Assembly: GCF_018861005.1 (NCBI RefSeq)
Contig: NZ_JAHKQL010000017.1
Coordinates: forward strand, 62,001 to 126,000
DNA length: 64,000 nt
Direction of reading: 5' to 3'
Origin: Polaribacter vadi
Lineage (GTDB): Bacteria > Bacteroidota > Bacteroidia > Flavobacteriales > Flavobacteriaceae
Shown here piece after piece: positions 61,471 through 64,000 of the stretch. The position numbers were made by a program, and so were the translations under genes. Position 1 is the stretch's first letter. Each line of letters begins with the position of its first letter. The notes below the pieces were generated by a model. That model was not told the DNA's origin and ran no database searches. It worked only from the letters and a program-made list of their open reading frames with translations.

Positions 61471-61893
61471 TTATTTTTTTTCACCTAAATATTCTTCAAT
61501 ATCATTTATATGGTGTTGCAATGCCTTAGCAGAAATCTGAATTTCTTTTATCAGCAAAGCTAAAGAAATAAGTAACAGAATTAAACCAATACCAAAAGCC
61601 CAAACAGCAATGGTATAAAAACCAATGTAAATTAAAAACATTGTTAATACACAGAATAACAAACTTGTAATTCCGAAAATTTGCATATACCTTGTTAAAT
61701 TTAACCTTGTTTTTAAATTTTTAATTTGCCTTAGCAAAGAATCATCTTTTTTTTCTAAATATCTATCATGTAAACTTCTAATGACAGATGCATAAGCCAA
61801 AAAACGATTTGTATAAGCAAGCATAATTAAAGAGATTGCCGAAAACAATAATGCAGGTGTAGTTAATGTTAGTTGTTCCATATATAACATCAA
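61471..61893 (-). CDS. DUF2721 membrane protein
   Basis: A 140-residue protein with three membrane segments: LLFSAISLIMLAYTNRFLAYA near the start, IFGITSLLFCVLTMFLIYIG, and WAFGIGLILLLISLALLI. Between the first and second is a charged helix (SLHDRYLEKKDDSLLRQIKNL), the DUF2721 hallmark. A charged C-terminal tail faces the cytosol. Function unknown. An in-frame Met at residue 2 or 5 could be the real start. Confidence 0.9.
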   Translation of the reverse strand: MMLYMEQLTLTTPALLFSAISLIMLAYTNRFLAYASVIRSLHDRYLEKKDDSLLRQIKNLKTRLNLTRYMQIFGITSLLFCVLTMFLIYIGFYTIAVWAFGIGLILLLISLALLIKEIQISAKALQHHINDIEEYLGEKK

Positions 61894-61939
61894 AAATAAA
61901 GAATAATTTCTATTATAAGATAAGCTTTAAATTTTTCTC

Positions 61940-61947
61940 TATTTTTG
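61940..61947 (+). promoter_or_regulatory. -7 element (TATTTTTG) abutting the VanX-like gene start
   Basis: TAnnTTTG match that ends 4 bp before the ATG at 61952, the same spacing as at the thioesterase gene; a leaderless transcript would result. Confidence 0.45.
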
Positions 61948-61951
61948 AAAT

Positions 61952-62620
61952 ATGAAAAAATTTCTTTTAATAATAATTCTAAGTTTCAATTTTACTTTAA
62001 GTGCACAAAAACTACCAAAAGGCTTTGTATATTTAGCTGATGTTGATACTAGTATTCAAAAAGAATTACGCTATTTAAGTAACAATAACTTTATAGGTAA
62101 ACCTATTGATGGTTATATAAACAATTGCGTTATTGTTAGTAAAGAAACGGCAGAAGCTTTAAAAAAAGTGCAGACTATTTTAAACAAAAAAGGTTTAAGT
62201 CTTAAAATTTTTGACGCTTACAGACCACAACAAGCTGTAGATCATTTTGTAAGATGGGCAAAGGTTTTGAATGATACTTTAATGAAACAGCAATATTATC
62301 CTAAAGTACCAAAATCACAATTATTTAATTTGGGTTATATCGCATCAAAATCTGGACATACAAGAGGAAGTACAACAGATTTAACTATTGTTGATAAAAA
62401 AACAGGTGAAGAATTAGATATGGGAAGTCCATTTGATTTTTTTGGTATTGAATCTCATCCTTTCTATACAAATATCACAAAAAAACAAAAAGAAAACAGA
62501 ATGCTATTAAGAAAAGTTATGCTAGCTAATGGTTTTAAGCCTTACGATCATGAATGGTGGCATTTTACATTAAAAAATGAACCTTTTCCTAAAACGTACT
62601 TTAATTTTCCTATTCAATAA
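61952..62620 (+). CDS. D-alanyl-D-alanine dipeptidase, VanX-like (M15D)
   Basis: A 222-residue zinc peptidase with a signal peptide (MKKFLLIIILSFNFTLSAQ), so periplasmic. The VanX zinc motifs are complete: SGHTRGSTTDLTIVD (His and Asp ligands, S-x-H-x-x-G-x-A/T-x-D) and EWWHF (catalytic Glu, His ligand). DAYRPQQAVDHFVRWA carries the conserved Arg. It likely recycles D-Ala-D-Ala from peptidoglycan turnover; there are no vanH/vanA homologues nearby, so glycopeptide resistance is not implied. Confidence 0.95.
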   Translation: MKKFLLIIILSFNFTLSAQKLPKGFVYLADVDTSIQKELRYLSNNNFIGKPIDGYINNCVIVSKETAEALKKVQTILNKKGLSLKIFDAYRPQQAVDHFVRWAKVLNDTLMKQQYYPKVPKSQLFNLGYIASKSGHTRGSTTDLTIVDKKTGEELDMGSPFDFFGIESHPFYTNITKKQKENRMLLRKVMLANGFKPYDHEWWHFTLKNEPFPKTYFNFPIQ

Positions 62621-62662
62621 CAATTTTAACAAAACTGAAACAGCTTCAAAAAAAATCGGCAT

Positions 62663-62670
62663 TATATTTG
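62663..62670 (+). promoter_or_regulatory. -7 promoter element (TATATTTG) of the secreted-protein gene
   Basis: TAnnTTTG match 27 bp before the ATG at 62698. The upstream in-frame TTG (62668) lies inside this element, so it cannot be the start if this promoter is used. Confidence 0.6.
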
Positions 62671-62697
62671 TATTATTCTTGCCAGAAATTTAAAAAT

Positions 62698-63369
62698 ATG
62701 AAACTAATTTTAAAATATTTAACGATTATTTTTTGTGTATGTTTTACTACAAAAATAGCTGCTCAATTAGACACAAATAAAGGTACTGAAGAAAAAGGTA
62801 AAACTAAATCTATTGTTTTAAAAAACTCTAAAGAAATAAATAAACCAAAATCTATCGAAATAAATGGAACAGAAGGTTTTCAAAAAGCTTATGATGCAGA
62901 AAAAGAAAAGCTAAAAAAAGAACAAAAAAAAGACAATTTAAAAAATAAAGGAATTCTTTCTCAAGCAAAATTAAACGAGCAACGCTTTTTAAAATCTTTC
63001 CAAAAAATTAACGGTAAATATATAATACCAAAAATAGACCAAGATTTAGGTAGTTTTAGAACTAGTTCTAAAAGTGTAAATATTATTTGTAGAGATTTCC
63101 AATATCCTGATGGAGATAGAGTTACTATTTTTGTAAACGATGTTCCATTAATTTATAACATACTTTTAAAAACGAGTTATCAAAAATTTAATATTCCATT
63201 AAACGTAGGTATTAATAAAATTGCATTTAAAGCATTAAACCAAGGTTCTTCAGGACCAAATACAGCTGCTTTTAAGGTTTATAATGATGCTGGTATGCTA
63301 ATTTCATCTAACGAATGGAATTTAGCTACAGGTGCTAAAGCAACTTTAGTTATAGCAAAAGACAAATAA
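62698..63369 (+). CDS. Secreted protein of unknown function
   Basis: A 223-residue protein. The signal peptide (MKLILKYLTIIFCVCFTTKIAAQ) is followed by a Lys/Glu-rich helical part (about 25-90: AYDAEKEKLKKEQKKD). The C-terminal half (about 115-223) is a beta-rich domain (VNIICRDFQYPDGDRVTIFVND, FNIPLNVGINKIAFKALNQG, GPNTAAFKVYNDAGMLISS) with an Ig-like or jelly-roll feel. Start chosen at 62698 from the signal peptide and the promoter. No family recognised. It sits between the VanX-like gene and pdhA, same strand, but with its own promoter. Confidence 0.83.
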   Translation: MKLILKYLTIIFCVCFTTKIAAQLDTNKGTEEKGKTKSIVLKNSKEINKPKSIEINGTEGFQKAYDAEKEKLKKEQKKDNLKNKGILSQAKLNEQRFLKSFQKINGKYIIPKIDQDLGSFRTSSKSVNIICRDFQYPDGDRVTIFVNDVPLIYNILLKTSYQKFNIPLNVGINKIAFKALNQGSSGPNTAAFKVYNDAGMLISSNEWNLATGAKATLVIAKDK

Positions 63370-63436
63370 TCTATATTTCTTTAGTTTTTTGCTGTAAATT
63401 TTAAAACACAAGTTTTTTTATTCTTTATAAAACCAT

Positions 63437-63444
63437 TATTTTTG
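63437..63444 (+). promoter_or_regulatory. -7 element (TATTTTTG) upstream of pdhA
   Basis: TAnnTTTG match about 60 bp before the pdhA ATG; no convincing -33, so only suggestive. Confidence 0.4.
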
Positions 63445-63504
63445 TCATTAAGATTATTTGCGTAAGTTTATAATCTAACAAAAAATAACAACAAACACTA
63501 AAGA

Positions 63505-64000
63505 ATGAAAAAAATCACCAAACAAACCTATTTAGATTGGTACAAAGACATGCTTTTCTGGCGTAAGTTCGAAGACAAGTTAGCATCTGTTTACATTCAG
63601 CAAAAAGTAAGAGGATTCTTACACCTGTATAATGGACAGGAAGCTATTTTAGCAGGAGCATTACATGCAATGGATTTATCAAAAGATAAGATGATTACCG
63701 CTTACAGAAACCACGTACAACCAATTGGTATGGGAGAAGACCCTAAACGTGTTATGGCTGAATTGTATGGTAAAGCTACAGGTACCTCTAAAGGTATGGG
63801 TGGTTCTATGCACATTTTCTCTAAAGAATTTGGTTTTTATGGTGGTCATGGAATTGTTGGTGGTCAAATACCTTTAGGAGCAGGAATTGCTTTTGGAGAC
63901 AAATATAAAGGTAGTGATGGTGTTACTTTAACTTGTTTTGGTGATGGTGCTGCTAGACAAGGTTCTCTACACGAAGCTTTTAATATGGCTATGTTATGGA
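63505..64000 (+). CDS. pdhA: Pyruvate dehydrogenase E1 component, alpha subunit (3' truncated by window edge)
   Basis: Thiamin-diphosphate-dependent decarboxylation of pyruvate in the PDH complex. The first 165 residues are present: MKKITKQTYLDWYKDMLFWRKFEDK, then FLHLYNGQEAILAGALHAM, TAYRNHVQPIGMGEDP and GTSKGMGGSMHIFSKEFGFYGGHGIVGGQIPLG. The start of the ThDP-binding motif GDGAARQGSLHEAFNMA is reached just before the edge. The residues fit the two-subunit (alpha/beta) E1. It uses the cofactor whose synthesis is encoded by the thi operon 32 kb away. Confidence 0.97.
   Translation, partial: MKKITKQTYLDWYKDMLFWRKFEDKLASVYIQQKVRGFLHLYNGQEAILAGALHAMDLSKDKMITAYRNHVQPIGMGEDPKRVMAELYGKATGTSKGMGGSMHIFSKEFGFYGGHGIVGGQIPLGAGIAFGDKYKGSDGVTLTCFGDGAARQGSLHEAFNMAMLW

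Noticed and set aside
61952-62620. Vancomycin resistance determinant
   Set aside because: VanX-like, but no vanH/vanA/vanRS neighbours; a Gram-negative host uses such dipeptidases in peptidoglycan recycling.

Overview
The window is a compact, AT-rich (roughly 30% GC by eye) stretch of bacterial chromosome. It looks like Flavobacteriaceae, closest in feel to Polaribacter or Tenacibaculum. The signs are TonB-dependent receptors with carboxypeptidase-like N-terminal domains, an ECF sigma / anti-sigma-like pair feeding an outer-membrane protein, a tricorn protease, DUF6495 and LETM1-like small proteins, no Shine-Dalgarno sequences, and many promoters with the Bacteroidetes -7 element TAnnTTTG. 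Both edges cut genes: a sirtuin on the left and pyruvate dehydrogenase E1 alpha (pdhA) on the right. I see no rRNA, tRNA, CRISPR, prophage or insertion sequence.

Layout. 1-5.7 kb: Sir2 deacylase, a STAS-like protein, then a soluble signalling cassette (receiver, FIST sensor, histidine kinase, Hpt, LytTR regulator) and a DUF6495 protein. 5.7-12.2 kb: an Oar-like TonB receptor, the rpsF-rpsR-rplI ribosomal operon, a membrane fatty acid hydroxylase and alanine dehydrogenase. 12.4-16.8 kb: ECF sigma, anti-sigma-like protein and outer-membrane protein, with a divergent secreted TPR protein. 16.9-24.2 kb: priA with no conventional start, two tandem alpha/beta hydrolases, a SHOCT protein and typA. 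24.3-32.0 kb: a complete thiamin operon (thiS-thiC-thiE paralogue-thiD-thiE-thiG-thiH-thiF) behind a TPP riboswitch. Its wide internal gaps carry dispersed repeats. 32.0-38.8 kb: proline dehydrogenase coupled to a LETM1-like protein, aroB, a second TonB-type receptor with an AraC regulator, and a cold-shock-domain protein. 39.1-47.1 kb: a lipoprotein, then a TetR / ABC exporter / HlyD / TolC operon, an XRE regulator with a membrane protein, and a MaoC hydratase. 47.2-64 kb: tricorn protease, TRIC channel, DEAD-box helicase, thioesterase, MATE pump, DUF2461, DUF1853, a MacAB-like four-gene ABC system, a DCC protein, a HAD phosphatase, DUF2721, a VanX-like dipeptidase, a secreted protein and pdhA.

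How the genes work together. The thiamin operon makes both halves of TMP and is probably controlled by TPP through the aptamer at about 31904-31982. The FIST cassette could be a complete cytosolic phosphorelay, from sensor through kinase and Hpt to a DNA-binding regulator. The TetR operon encodes a full trans-envelope exporter, but its ABC ATPase keeps only Walker A; the Q-loop, LSGGQ, Walker B/catalytic Glu and H-loop are all replaced. A 17-bp palindrome touching the TetR promoter suggests autoregulation. These are the strongest leads for unusual biology; most of the rest is ordinary housekeeping and envelope content.
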